Origin: Colwellia sp. C1TZA3
GTDB lineage: Bacteria; Pseudomonadota; Gammaproteobacteria; Enterobacterales; Alteromonadaceae
Assembly (NCBI RefSeq): GCF_007954265.1
Contig: NZ_VOLS01000010.1
Coordinates: 29,829-93,828 of the forward strand
Direction: 5' to 3'
Length of the DNA stretch: 64,000 bases
In this document: positions 45,011-54,881 of the stretch, one piece after another
Layout: each line of letters opens with the position of its first letter
Numbering within the stretch: the stretch's first letter is position 1
Notes under the pieces: generated by a model
What the model saw: the letters and a program-made list of their open reading frames with translations, nothing else
Told to the model about the DNA's origin: nothing
Database searches by the model: none
Position numbers and translations under genes: made by a program

Positions 45011-46021
45011 CTAGTTTTTTTTCACCAGTGATCGCACTTGGCTAATAATTTTTTGACGGATATGACTCAGCTTTGGCGCATCTTCGGTAAAGGGAATTGG
45101 TCGACATAAGTGCATGGCTTTAAGTCCCAATCGGGCGGTTAACATGCCCGCACCTAGTCCCTGTGCCATACGTGCTGATAGCTTTCCTAACAATTCTGCA
45201 CCTAATAGGTCAGCGCCTAAGTCAGCCACTAATTCGCTTGCGCCAGCATAGGCCATATTAATAATTACTTGTTTAATTAATTTGACTCGGCTCCAGTAAC
45301 TTAGTTTTAAACCATATAGGGCCGCTATTTTATTAACTAAACGTAAATTTCGCCATAGCATTAGCAACATATCAATAATGGCAATTGGACTTAGTGCCAC
45401 TAAAACCACTGACTCTGAAGAAAATTTTGCAATTTCTTTCAAAGCCTTTTCATCCACTTGAGATAAAACGTTACGAGCATATAGCTGTATTATTTCAACA
45501 TCGTTGTACTCTTCAAGGTTTAATTTTTGCCATGCACTGTGATCAAGTTTAGCTAAGTCAATGGGTAGACGCTTGGATATTTTATCGCAAAGGCTGGTGG
45601 CATCAACTTGACCTGCTTCATTGATAATATCTTGTGCTTGTTGTTTAAGATTTTGCTGATATTTAAATTGCCTCAGACCAGCAAATTCGTGCCAAACGCT
45701 ACGGCCACAAATAAGTGATAAACCGGCCAGTAAAATAGCATATAAGCTAGCGATGATCGGCGATTGACTAAAGCCGTTAATAAAAAACTGCACCGCTTCA
45801 ACCCCCACTAAAGTCACAAATACTAGCCCTAGTGTACGCCATAGCCAACTTGGTTTTTTGACGTCAATAACAAGATTATCGTCAACTTGTTCTACTTGCT
45901 CATCACAAACCCAATCCTGCTCATTAACAATAATCTGCTGATTGTTTTCTGTTATTGACTGGTCAGCAATATCAGCATCAAATAATATTTGTTGTTGATG
46001 TTTTTCTTTATTTTCTGTCAT
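45011..46021 (-). CDS. ycjF: YcjF family membrane protein (DUF697)
   Basis: 336 aa from the ATG at 46021, which overlaps the ycjX stop as ATGA. An acidic Gln-rich N-terminus, two membrane helices near residues 70-120 (WLWRTLGLVFVTLVGVEAVQ, IIASLYAILLAGLSLICG), then the conserved C-terminal DUF697 part (SPIAIIDMLLMLWRNLRLVN, GAGMLTARLGLKAM). Usually paired with YcjX and part of the Psp stress regulon in other gammaproteobacteria. Confidence 0.88.
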   Translation of the reverse strand: MTENKEKHQQQILFDADIADQSITENNQQIIVNEQDWVCDEQVEQVDDNLVIDVKKPSWLWRTLGLVFVTLVGVEAVQFFINGFSQSPIIASLYAILLAGLSLICGRSVWHEFAGLRQFKYQQNLKQQAQDIINEAGQVDATSLCDKISKRLPIDLAKLDHSAWQKLNLEEYNDVEIIQLYARNVLSQVDEKALKEIAKFSSESVVLVALSPIAIIDMLLMLWRNLRLVNKIAALYGLKLSYWSRVKLIKQVIINMAYAGASELVADLGADLLGAELLGKLSARMAQGLGAGMLTARLGLKAMHLCRPIPFTEDAPKLSHIRQKIISQVRSLVKKN

Positions 46022-47448
46022 TTTAATTTGTCTCCAAGCAAAAACTGCAACATTTGATCCATGCGCAGATGCGGTAAACATTCATCACTACTTGCCGATT
46101 CAATCGGCGAAAAAGCGATATAGTTAAAGGGTTGCTTTTGCCAATAATCACGCCTTGGAATACTCGCTGGCACTGCACCAGGAAATAAGGTGATCATTTG
46201 GCCATTACTTAATTGGCGACCTTTAATAACTGGGATATTTTGGCCTTGATAGTGGCTTTTGCCCACTTTAGTTGCTTTGACTGAGGCAATAGCGATTGTT
46301 TTCATTTTGATGGCATCAAAACTCAGCTCTTGCTTGGTTTGAAAGACTAACTTGTTGAGCAAGGAAACTAAATTACCATGTTGCTCAGGTGTGACATGGT
46401 CGGCCTTAGTAGCGGCAAAAAGTAGTCGATCAATTTTTGGCGAAAACAAACGCGACAGTAAACTTGATTGCCCATATTGAAAGCTTTCCATGATCATCGC
46501 CATAGCATGCTGTAAATCTACAAAGCTTTCTGGGCCTTTATTTAATGGTGTTAAACAGTCAGCCAGCACAATTTGTCGATCAAAATTAATAAAGTGCTCT
46601 TTATAAAAACGCCGTACTACACGTTCTTTATATTCAATAAATCGTGCGCGCAACATGCCGATATAACAGTCGTCTTTAGCATTTTGATAGTCATTACTGT
46701 CAATATCGTCAAATTCGCTATAAGGAAAAAACTGCAGTATCGGCGCATCTTCTAACTCACCTGGCAAAATAAAACGTCCTGGTTGAATAACAGACAAGCC
46801 AAGCTGGTGACGAAAGAGTAACAGTAAGTCAGTATATTCTTGTGATAGTTGCGCTAAAACAGCTTCGTCAACACTAGCAAAGGCATCAAACTCAGCCAGT
46901 TTATCAAGAAAGCCCTGTGCATGTTCACTTCTTGGTGCCTGTTTAAGCAGTACAGTGGTCTGTTGTGACCATTCTTCAAATGTTAACGACAACATAGGTA
47001 AGTCAAGCAGCCACTCGCCGGGGTAATCGGTGATATCGATATAAAGTGTTGCCGACTCTGTGGCATATTTTAGTAACGAGTCTTTCGGTTGATAACGCAC
47101 TGCTAAGCGTAACTCGCTAATACCGTTAGTAGGTTTTGGCCATTTTGGTGGCGACTGACATAAAGCTGATAGCGCACCGTCATATTCGAATCTAGCAATA
47201 TGAAGATGCTTTTGTGGCACGCGTTTAGCAGCAATGTAACGACCTTGATGGACAACATTAAAAAAACTGAGCTGCGAATTATTACCTTCATTAAGTAACT
47301 GATTCACTAAAGAAGTAATAAAAGCGGTCTTGCCACTGCGACTAAGCCCGGTTACAGCTAGGGTAATATGTTGATCAATAGACCGATTAACAAGGTCACT
47401 GGCTTTTTGTTTTAACTTATCTAACTGAGCTTTATTAATAAATGCCAT
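46018..47448 (-). CDS. ycjX: YcjX family P-loop protein (DUF463)
   Basis: 476 aa with a P-loop near the N-terminus (VTGLSRSGKTAFIT). Further family stretches are YIDITDYPGEWLLDLPMLSL, RQIVLADCLTPLNKG and FAATKADHVTPEQH, the last like a GTPase TKxD motif. A predicted nucleotide-binding stress protein. It precedes ycjF (4-bp overlap) and lies downstream of pspABC on the same strand, beyond a terminator. Confidence 0.9.
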   Translation of the reverse strand: MAFINKAQLDKLKQKASDLVNRSIDQHITLAVTGLSRSGKTAFITSLVNQLLNEGNNSQLSFFNVVHQGRYIAAKRVPQKHLHIARFEYDGALSALCQSPPKWPKPTNGISELRLAVRYQPKDSLLKYATESATLYIDITDYPGEWLLDLPMLSLTFEEWSQQTTVLLKQAPRSEHAQGFLDKLAEFDAFASVDEAVLAQLSQEYTDLLLLFRHQLGLSVIQPGRFILPGELEDAPILQFFPYSEFDDIDSNDYQNAKDDCYIGMLRARFIEYKERVVRRFYKEHFINFDRQIVLADCLTPLNKGPESFVDLQHAMAMIMESFQYGQSSLLSRLFSPKIDRLLFAATKADHVTPEQHGNLVSLLNKLVFQTKQELSFDAIKMKTIAIASVKATKVGKSHYQGQNIPVIKGRQLSNGQMITLFPGAVPASIPRRDYWQKQPFNYIAFSPIESASSDECLPHLRMDQMLQFLLGDKLK

Positions 47449-47587
47449 ACTTGAATGCTATCTCTTTATTTTCAATATTTTGAAGGTAGAATACTTATCT
47501 TAACAATACTATCATTACCTTAGATACTAGCGGCTTTTACATTGAGATAACAGTGCTATACCGGCTTTACCATTCAGTTTACAGTGA

Positions 47588-47616
47588 TAAAAAAAGCGGC
47601 CTAGCCGCTTTTTTTA
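47588..47616 (-). terminator. Intrinsic terminator of pspABC
   Basis: AAAAAAGCGGC/GCCGCTTTTTTT with a 3-nt loop, directly at the pspC stop. Confidence 0.88.
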
Positions 47617-48099
47617 TAGTTGATTAATTTCTCGTGACACCGTAAATTCTGGTGAGGTAACGTAGCGTTCAATAACTTGTAGTTCCAGCTCTAAGGTCTT
47701 GAACTTGCGCCTAATATCGTGAAATGCTTGTTTAGGTGGCTCACCTGCTTGCCAAATTCGTGATTTCACTTTAATTGACTCATTGGTAATGTCTTCATCA
47801 AACCCTTGTTGGCCTGGCACTTGCTGCTTAGAGTGCTGATTAGCTTGACCATGCCCAAAATCACCTCTTTGGCCATTACGGTGAGTATGGCCTAAATTGA
47901 TGGGTTTTTTATCTAATATAAACCAAGCGGCAATATAAATCACAATAAACCAACCCATGCCTAACAACACACCAGAAACCACAAGTATACGTACCAACCA
48001 TGACTCCCAGCCAAAGTAATCGGCAATGCCTGCACAGACGCCAGCTAACTTTCCTTGGCTCGTATTTCGATATAACTCACCTCGGGATTTGCTGGTCAT
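47614..48099 (-). CDS. pspC: Phage shock protein C
   Basis: 161 aa. The PspC domain (NTSQGKLAGVCAGIADYFGW) is followed by a membrane helix (ILVVSGVLLGMGWFIVIYIA) and a C-terminal coiled coil. It regulates the Psp response by binding PspA. The start at 48099 (ATG overlapping the pspB stop as ATGA, with GGAG upstream) is preferred over an in-frame GTG at 48114. The region 95-120 is His/Gln/Gly-rich and longer than in E. coli. Confidence 0.92.
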   Translation of the reverse strand: MTSKSRGELYRNTSQGKLAGVCAGIADYFGWESWLVRILVVSGVLLGMGWFIVIYIAAWFILDKKPINLGHTHRNGQRGDFGHGQANQHSKQQVPGQQGFDEDITNESIKVKSRIWQAGEPPKQAFHDIRRKFKTLELELQVIERYVTSPEFTVSREINQL

Positions 48100-48323
48100 A
48101 GTTTGTTTCTCCACTCGGGTGTCTCAACATCTAAAATAGCTTCTAAGGTTTTTATTCTGTCAGCCATTTTATCGGCGAGTTCAGACAACTCGGTAAGTTG
48201 AATATATTCTTCTTCACTAAAACCTTGGCTAATTTGGCGTTTACTACGATAGTGCAATATCAGCCAAATAGGCGCTACTACAACCATAAATATAATTACT
48301 GGGGCGATGATAATCTCATCCAC
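48096..48323 (-). CDS. pspB: Phage shock protein B
   Basis: 75 aa with an N-terminal membrane helix (IIAPVIIFMVVVAPIWLIL) and a coiled coil (LSELADKMADRIKTLEAIL) ending DVETPEWR, as in PspB. It acts with PspC as the membrane sensor that relieves PspA inhibition of PspF. Confidence 0.93.
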   Translation of the reverse strand: MDEIIIAPVIIFMVVVAPIWLILHYRSKRQISQGFSEEEYIQLTELSELADKMADRIKTLEAILDVETPEWRNKL

Positions 48324-48392
48324 AATTTTTCTCCTTTAATTGCACCTAATCTTTAATTGCACCTAATTAAGGCATGTATTCGTCATGTCTTA

Positions 48393-49064
48393 TTATTTAC
48401 TTATAGTCTTTGATTTCATTTTAGCTTTTAATTGTGCTAATTCATCTTCAACTTTTTCATCTGATGCCAGTTCTGCAATTTCATCAGCTAATGACTTACT
48501 GCCCATATCGTAAGATTCGACTTGTGCTTCTATACCATCAATTTTGCGCTCGTAACGATCGAAGCGACTTAGCGCGTCATTAACCCGATCGCTGTCAATA
48601 TTCTTTTTCACCTTTAGGCGTGAATTTGCTGTTTTCTCACGCATAATAATTGCTTTTTGACGCGACTTAGCATCAGCTAATTTATCTTGTAACTGTGAAA
48701 TTTCACTTTGCAGTTTAGCAATGTGGCCATCAACGTGAGTTAACTCTTCACGCAAGCCTCCCGCACTTTCAAGGCATTTTTTCTTTTCCATTAAGGCTGC
48801 ACGCGCTAAATCTTCACGACCTTTACTTAACGCTAGCTCTGCTTTTTCTTGCCATTGTGCTGCATCCACTTCAAACCTATTGGCTTGGCGTACTAATTCT
48901 TTTTTATCCGCTAAGGTTTTGGCTGATGAAGAACGCACTTCAACTAGTGTGTCTTCCATTTCTTGGATGATTAAGCGCACCATTTTTGCAGGATCTTCTG
49001 CTTTGTCTAATAAGTTGTTAATATTAGAATTAATGATATCTGTAAACCTTGAAAAAATACCCAT
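48393..49064 (-). CDS. pspA: Phage shock protein A
   Basis: 223 aa coiled-coil protein (MGIFSRFTDIINSNINNLLD ... QEMEDTLVEVRSSSAKTLAD). It binds the inner membrane under stress and otherwise inhibits PspF. The start at 49064 is set by GAGGAAG seven bases before it and by the conserved MGIFSRF start. First gene of pspABC, divergent from pspF. Confidence 0.95.
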   Translation of the reverse strand: MGIFSRFTDIINSNINNLLDKAEDPAKMVRLIIQEMEDTLVEVRSSSAKTLADKKELVRQANRFEVDAAQWQEKAELALSKGREDLARAALMEKKKCLESAGGLREELTHVDGHIAKLQSEISQLQDKLADAKSRQKAIIMREKTANSRLKVKKNIDSDRVNDALSRFDRYERKIDGIEAQVESYDMGSKSLADEIAELASDEKVEDELAQLKAKMKSKTISK

Positions 49065-49111
49065 ATTTACTTCCTCGTTCAAAAAATGACTTTAATTGCC
49101 TTAGGTTTTAC

Positions 49112-49130
49112 TATTCACGTTCTGCGCCAA
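49112..49130 (-). promoter_or_regulatory. Candidate sigma-54 promoter of pspA
   Basis: TTGGCGCAGAACGTGAATA on the minus strand, about 50-65 bp before the pspA start. The -24 part (TTGGCGC) is good; the -12 part (GTGAAT in place of TTGCAT) is imperfect. The position between pspA and pspF fits the known PspF/sigma-54 control. Confidence 0.5.
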
Positions 49131-49255
49131 GTTTTTATAACACTATAATATATTGATTAATAATGCTTTATTATTATTTAAAAAAAGGCTTCTCTCTAAG
49201 CTGTTAATAAAATACACTATTTGTTAGTGAAAAAAACCAATTATTAGGTCAGATC

Positions 49256-50350
49256 ATGACACGTTTCAAACAACAAGATAATCTCATTGGTCAATCTAAC
49301 AATTTTTTAGAGGTGCTTGAGCAAATTTCGCAGATAGCACCTTTAAGTAAGCCGGTGCTGATCATTGGTGAGCGTGGTACAGGTAAAGAGCTAGTTGCGG
49401 CCCGTTTACATTATTTATCTAAACGATGGGATCAAAATTATCTTAAACTTAATTGTGCGACGTTGAATGAAAATTTATTAGAGAGTGAATTATTTGGTTA
49501 TGACAGTGGTGCCTTTACCGGCGCCAGTAAACGTCATGAAGGACGTTTTGAACGCGCTGATAACGGCACTTTATTTCTAGACGAAATCGCCAATACTACC
49601 GGATTAATTCAAGAAAAGTTATTACGCGTTGTAGAGTATGGCGAATTTGAACGCGTTGGTGGCTCAAGAACGATTAAAACTAATGCTCGATTAGTGGCCG
49701 CAACCAACGAAGACTTACCATCAATGGCGGCTGCAGGTGAGTTTCGTGCCGATTTACTTGATAGGTTAGCCTTTGACGTGATCACTCTGCCGCCTTTGCG
49801 CGAACGTTTAGACGATATACTGGTATTAGCCGAACACTTTGCAATTAACATGGCGCGTGAACTTGAGTTTGAGCTTTTTAGTGGTTTTACCGAAAAAGCA
49901 AAACGTGCTCTGCTTGAATATCAGTGGCCAGGTAATATTCGTGAATTAAAGAATGTGGTCGAACGCAGTGTTTATCGCTGTAATAATCCACACTTACCGG
50001 TGCATGAATTAGTCATCGACCCATTTGAGTCACCTTATCGCCCCTCTAAACGCATTAAAACTCAAGATCGCATTATCGCTACGCCAGCTGCACAAAGTAC
50101 TGAAACTGCAACAGAAGCGCCAATTAAAGTAGAACAAAAAATTCAACCAAACACCCAAACTTTACAATTTCCACTGTCATTAAAAGATTTATCAAAAAAC
50201 TATGAAGTCGATTTAATCAAGTTGGCATTGGCGCATTGCCAATATAGTCAAAAGAAAACCGCTGACGCCTTAGAATTAACCTATCATCAGTTAAGAGGCT
50301 ACTTAAAAAAATATAATCTACTCGACTCAAGTAGTGCAGACGAAGAATAA
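49256..50350 (+). CDS. pspF: Psp operon transcriptional activator PspF
   Basis: 364 aa sigma-54 enhancer-binding protein with no N-terminal receiver: Walker A GERGTGKEL, the GAFTGA loop in GYDSGAFTGASKRHEG, Walker B GTLFLDEIAN, and a C-terminal HTH (QKKTADALELTYHQLRGYL). Activates pspA; held off by PspA. Divergent from pspA, and 9 bp before sapA, so it may be co-transcribed with sap, the layout seen in some relatives. Confidence 0.94.
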   Translation: MTRFKQQDNLIGQSNNFLEVLEQISQIAPLSKPVLIIGERGTGKELVAARLHYLSKRWDQNYLKLNCATLNENLLESELFGYDSGAFTGASKRHEGRFERADNGTLFLDEIANTTGLIQEKLLRVVEYGEFERVGGSRTIKTNARLVAATNEDLPSMAAAGEFRADLLDRLAFDVITLPPLRERLDDILVLAEHFAINMARELEFELFSGFTEKAKRALLEYQWPGNIRELKNVVERSVYRCNNPHLPVHELVIDPFESPYRPSKRIKTQDRIIATPAAQSTETATEAPIKVEQKIQPNTQTLQFPLSLKDLSKNYEVDLIKLALAHCQYSQKKTADALELTYHQLRGYLKKYNLLDSSSADEE

Positions 50351-50359
50351 AGATTAGCT

Positions 50360-51976
50360 ATGGTTTACTCTACACTTACATACTATTACTGCTTTACACT
50401 GTTAATAATGGTGTTATCAGGTTGCGACTCAAACGAAGCGCTTTCGTTAAGCAAAAAAAGCATTATCTATTGCAGCGAAGGTCCTCCTGAAAGCTTTAAT
50501 CCACAAACGGTGTCTTCTGGTACAACAATAGATGCCACGTCACATCAGTTATATAATCGTTTGATTGAGTTTAGCCCCGTTGATAATGCGATCATGCCCG
50601 CTATTGCGAAATCTTGGCATGTGACACGTGACGGTAAAATGATAACTTTTTATCTGCGCAAAGATATTCAATTTCATCAAACTAGCTATTTTATGCCAAC
50701 ACGGGCGCTCAATGCTGACGATGTGCTGTTTAGTTTTAATCGTATGTTGGATGCCTCCCACAAATACCACCCAATATCGGGCGGCAAATATCCATTTTTT
50801 CAAAATGCTCAGTTAGCTAGTTTGATTGATAACATAGAAAAAATTAACGATCACACCATTCGTTTTCGACTCTCCCATTCTGACAGTTCATTTCTCGCCA
50901 ACATTGGTGGCGATTCAGCAGTTATTTTATCAAAAGAGTATGCCGACGAATTAGTGGAACTTAATGCCATGCAAGAAATAGATATGCTGCCCATTGGTAC
51001 CGGGCCCTTTAAGTTTAAGCAGTATAGTTCGGGGGCTTTTATTCGTTATGAACCTCATGCAGATTATTGGCGAGGCAAGTCAGAGCTTAAGCAACTCGTT
51101 TTTGATATAACTCCAAGAGATACAGCTCGCTTAACTAAGTTATTAGCCGGTGAATGTGATGTAATTGCCTACCCTATTGCACATGAAAAAATTAAACAAC
51201 ACCCCAATCTCATTTTAGAGTCAGTAATATCTTTCAATGTCGGTTATTTTGGTTTCAATACCCGTAAGCCGCCATTTAACAATCCTTTAGTACGCAAAGC
51301 TTTATCTTACGCTATTAATAAGCAAGCGATTTTAGAGGCGGTTTATACCGGACAAGCAGAAATTGCAAATGGCATTATTCCAAATTCTTCTTGGGCTTAT
51401 GATGCAACGATAACAAGCCCAGATTATTCAATAGCCAACGCACAGAAACTATTAACACAAGCCGGTTATGGTAATGGCTTTTCTATGGATTTATGGGCGA
51501 TGCCGGTGCAGAGGTCTTATAACCCAGATGCGATTACAATGGCCAAACTCATTCAGGCTGATTTACAAAAAATAGGGGTAGAGGTTAATATCGTCTCAGG
51601 TTATGAATGGTCGACTTTTTTACGAAAAGTTTCAGAAGGTGAGCATCAAAGTGTGCTATTAGGTTGGTCAGCTGACAACCCTGATCCCGATAACTTTTTT
51701 TCGTCATTACTGAGCTGTTCTTCAGCAAGTACTGGCAGCAATCGCACCTTTTGGTGTAATAAAAGGTTCGATCAGCTTATCCAAAAAGCACTAAAAACAA
51801 ATAACATTAATAAACGAAAAGCCTATTATTCAAAGGCGCTGAGATTGATTAATGAAGAAGTGCCTTTAATCCCCATTGCTCATTCAAAAAGATATCAAGC
51901 ACGAGATAATAGTGTAAAAGGTACTGTCTTACGCGCCATCGGTGGCGTTGATTTTAACGGGGTTACAAAAAACTAA
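50360..51976 (+). CDS. sapA: SapA-like peptide ABC transporter binding lipoprotein
   Basis: 538 aa family 5 solute-binding protein. Lipoprotein signal with lipobox VLSGC (Cys about residue 22). Conserved segments include CSEGPPESFNPQTVSSG, LAKSWHV-type IAKSWHVTRDGK, VRKALSYAINKQAI and GWSADNPDPDNF. It delivers peptides or other cationic substrates to SapBCDF. First of sapABCDF. Confidence 0.9.
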   Translation: MVYSTLTYYYCFTLLIMVLSGCDSNEALSLSKKSIIYCSEGPPESFNPQTVSSGTTIDATSHQLYNRLIEFSPVDNAIMPAIAKSWHVTRDGKMITFYLRKDIQFHQTSYFMPTRALNADDVLFSFNRMLDASHKYHPISGGKYPFFQNAQLASLIDNIEKINDHTIRFRLSHSDSSFLANIGGDSAVILSKEYADELVELNAMQEIDMLPIGTGPFKFKQYSSGAFIRYEPHADYWRGKSELKQLVFDITPRDTARLTKLLAGECDVIAYPIAHEKIKQHPNLILESVISFNVGYFGFNTRKPPFNNPLVRKALSYAINKQAILEAVYTGQAEIANGIIPNSSWAYDATITSPDYSIANAQKLLTQAGYGNGFSMDLWAMPVQRSYNPDAITMAKLIQADLQKIGVEVNIVSGYEWSTFLRKVSEGEHQSVLLGWSADNPDPDNFFSSLLSCSSASTGSNRTFWCNKRFDQLIQKALKTNNINKRKAYYSKALRLINEEVPLIPIAHSKRYQARDNSVKGTVLRAIGGVDFNGVTKN

Positions 51977-51977
51977 T

Positions 51978-53006
51978 ATGCTAATTTTTACTCTGCGTCG
52001 TTTTAGTTTATTCTTTTTTACCTTATTGTTATTAACAATGTTGTCATTTAGTTTGAGTTTTTTATTTCCTGGTGAGCAACTCATTAACCTAACTGGCCAA
52101 ATAAGTGCATCACCAGAGCAGTTAGCGGTTTTAGCTGATGAATATCAACAGCAATCTGGTTTACTGAGCCAATATGTCAGTTATTTAAAACACCTGTTTC
52201 AAGGCGACATGGGTTATTCGATGACCAGCCACTTACCGATTTCAAGCGAAGTACTTAACCGTTTACCTGCAACGGTTGAATTGGCCTGTGTTGCTCTGTT
52301 AGTGGCGATGTTTGTCGGTATTCCCGTTGGCTTTTGTGCCGCTATTTACCACCGAAAAGCGCCTGATAACTTAATATTGACCATTGCAATGATTGGCTAC
52401 TCAATCCCAGTTTTCTGGTTGGGCATACTCGCTATATTGGTGTTCTCTATCCAATTAGGCTGGTTCCCTTCTTCTGGACAAATCAGTCTTTTATTCGAGA
52501 TTCAACATGTTACCGGTTTACAATTAATTGATATTTTACTCAGCGACAGTCCGTACAAATGGCAAGCTTTTCAAGATGCTACTCGACACCTTATCTTACC
52601 AGTTATTGTGGTGGCTTTAGCCCCTGCCACTATTTTTATGCGTTTAGCACGCTCGGCTATGTTAGAAGTTTTAGACACCCATTACATTAAAGCGGCAAAA
52701 GCAAAAGGCTTAACTTTTAGCCAAATTATTTATCGTCATGCTATGCGTAATGCTATTATTAAGGTTATCAGAGATATAGGTTTACAATTTGCTAATCTCA
52801 TTACTATAGCGATGGTGACAGAAGTTATTTTTAGTTGGCCAGGCATCGGTAGCTGGTTAATCGAAAGTATATATCAGCGTGACTATACCGCAATTCAAGG
52901 TGGGCTTATTGTGCTTTCAAGCTTTATATTCATTGTGCACATTATTATAGATTTAGTCTATGCAGCGCTTAACCCTTTAGCTCGGGAGCCTCGTCATGGC
53001 ACGTGA
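51978..53006 (+). CDS. sapB: SapB-like ABC transporter permease
   Basis: 342 aa from the ATG at 51978, right after the sapA stop; the in-frame start at 51942 lies inside sapA. BPD_transp_1 permease with six helices and the EAA loop EVLDTHYIKAAKAKGLTFSQ. Dipeptide-type family. It overlaps sapC by 11 bp. Confidence 0.92.
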   Translation: MLIFTLRRFSLFFFTLLLLTMLSFSLSFLFPGEQLINLTGQISASPEQLAVLADEYQQQSGLLSQYVSYLKHLFQGDMGYSMTSHLPISSEVLNRLPATVELACVALLVAMFVGIPVGFCAAIYHRKAPDNLILTIAMIGYSIPVFWLGILAILVFSIQLGWFPSSGQISLLFEIQHVTGLQLIDILLSDSPYKWQAFQDATRHLILPVIVVALAPATIFMRLARSAMLEVLDTHYIKAAKAKGLTFSQIIYRHAMRNAIIKVIRDIGLQFANLITIAMVTEVIFSWPGIGSWLIESIYQRDYTAIQGGLIVLSSFIFIVHIIIDLVYAALNPLAREPRHGT

Positions 53007-53889
53007 TAAAATATACTTAGAAGAAGAGTTCCCAACCCCGCTAGTGCAGTTGTGGCATAACTTCAAACAACCTCCTGTTGTTATGATTGGCTTTTGCTGT
53101 TTTTTATTTTTAATTGCCCTAGCAGTATTAGCCAATATCATTACGCCGTATTCCTCAGTGGAAAACCATTTAGATCACTTATTATTACCTCCTGCATGGA
53201 GTGATGATGGCGATGTCAGCTTTTTGCTTGGCACAGACAACCTCGGTAGAGATATGTTGTCACGTTTAATTCATGGTACCTCATTAACCTTTGGCTTAAG
53301 TATTATTGTTGTTATTGCTTCACTAGCTGTTGGTGTTGTGATCGGTTCACTATCAGCCTTAACAACGGGTATCAAATCTAGCTTTCTTAACCATTTTCTT
53401 GATGTTATTTTATCTATTCCTTCTTTACTTTTAGCGATCATCATTGTTGCCATACTCGGTCCTGGTTTAGAGAATACCTTATGGGCCATCATTATGGTGC
53501 TAATACCACAATTTGTGCATGTAACCCGAAATGCTGTCAAAGAAGAGTTTGCAAAAGACTACGTGTTGGCATCACGTCTTGACGGCGCTAGTTCAGTTAG
53601 AATTTTGCGTTATTCTATTTTCCCTAATATTATCGAAAAGTTAATTAGCCAAGCAACACTGGCCCAATCAGCTGCTATTCTCGACATTGCAGCACTAGGC
53701 TTTCTTGGTTTAGGCGCCCCTATACCTATGCCGGAATGGGGAGCAATGTTAGCTAATGGCATTGAGTTATTTTATATTGCTCCTTGGACCGTTTACCTGC
53801 CTGGTTTAGCTATTTTATTTTCAGTTATCGCGACAAACTTGGTCGGTGAAGGCATGCGCCATGCCCTAAAAGTGCGCAAGGAAAACTAA
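52996..53889 (+). CDS. sapC: SapC-like ABC transporter permease
   Basis: 297 aa, DppC/OppC-type permease with an N-terminal helix, LGTDNLGRDMLSRLIHGT, and the EAA loop EEFAKDYVLASRLDGASSVR. It pairs with SapB. It overlaps sapB at the start and touches sapD at the end. Confidence 0.92.
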   Translation: MARDKIYLEEEFPTPLVQLWHNFKQPPVVMIGFCCFLFLIALAVLANIITPYSSVENHLDHLLLPPAWSDDGDVSFLLGTDNLGRDMLSRLIHGTSLTFGLSIIVVIASLAVGVVIGSLSALTTGIKSSFLNHFLDVILSIPSLLLAIIIVAILGPGLENTLWAIIMVLIPQFVHVTRNAVKEEFAKDYVLASRLDGASSVRILRYSIFPNIIEKLISQATLAQSAAILDIAALGFLGLGAPIPMPEWGAMLANGIELFYIAPWTVYLPGLAILFSVIATNLVGEGMRHALKVRKEN

Positions 53890-54881
53890 TGAACTTAATT
53901 GATATTCGCAACCTTTCCATAAAATTACAAACTTCAACAAAGCCAATATTTGCTGTCGATCGCGTAAACTTAACCATGAAAGAAGGTGAGGTTCGCGGTT
54001 TAGTGGGCGAATCTGGCTCTGGTAAATCGCTATTAGCACAAGCTATTGTCGGCGTATTGGATGAAAAATGGGAAGTAGATGCTGACCGCTTTCATTGGCG
54101 CGGCAACGACTTAATGCGGCTGTCTGCTGAAGAAAGAAAAGCAATTATATCAAAAGACGTCGCGATGATTTTCCAAGAACCTATGGCTTGTCTAGATCCA
54201 ACCACCACTATTGGTGAGCAATTAGAAGAAGCTGTAGATGTTGAACAATTAAGTGGTTATTTTTGGCAAAAACGACAACAGCGTAAACTGGCTGCTATCA
54301 CCTTGTTGCATAAAGTCGGCATTAAGCAACATGAGGTCTGTGTGAAGAGTTTTCCTCACCAACTTACTGATGCGTTATGCCAACGTGTAATGATAGCAAT
54401 GGCTTTAGCACGTCGTCCTATGCTGTTAATTGCTGACGAGCCGACTGCCTCAATGGAAAGTACTAATCAAGGCCAAATTTTTCGTTTGTTAGCAAGCTTG
54501 AATCAACTGAAAAATATGTCGATATTATTGATAAGTCACGATTTAGAAAATGTTACCCATTGGACCAATACCATTACTGTTATGTATAGTGGCCAATTTG
54601 TTGAGGCCGGCACCACAGAACAAATTTTTAACCAACCTTATCATCCCTACACCCGTGCCTTGGTCGACAGTAGCCCAAAGGCTAACCGAATGATCCCAAA
54701 TAAATCTCGACTAATGACATTGCCTGGTAGTATTCCTACTTTACAACATTTACCGATTGGCTGTCGATTAGGACCAAGATGCCCGCGAGCACAACAGAAA
54801 TGTGTACATGCGCCAAAAATTAAAAATTTTCATAGTCATCAAGTCAGTTGCCATTTTCCACTGAAGGATAACTATTCATGA
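53889..54881 (+). CDS. sapD: SapD-like ABC transporter ATPase
   Basis: 330 aa. Walker A GESGSGKSL and Walker B LLIADEPTAS. The signature LSGGQ is degenerate (HQLTDALCQRVMIAMALA), as is usual for SapD. The C-terminal oligopeptide-transporter tail has four Cys (GCRLGPRCPRAQQKCVHAPK) likely to bind a metal cluster. It overlaps sapF by 4 bp. In E. coli SapD also supports Trk potassium uptake. Confidence 0.92.
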   Translation: MNLIDIRNLSIKLQTSTKPIFAVDRVNLTMKEGEVRGLVGESGSGKSLLAQAIVGVLDEKWEVDADRFHWRGNDLMRLSAEERKAIISKDVAMIFQEPMACLDPTTTIGEQLEEAVDVEQLSGYFWQKRQQRKLAAITLLHKVGIKQHEVCVKSFPHQLTDALCQRVMIAMALARRPMLLIADEPTASMESTNQGQIFRLLASLNQLKNMSILLISHDLENVTHWTNTITVMYSGQFVEAGTTEQIFNQPYHPYTRALVDSSPKANRMIPNKSRLMTLPGSIPTLQHLPIGCRLGPRCPRAQQKCVHAPKIKNFHSHQVSCHFPLKDNYS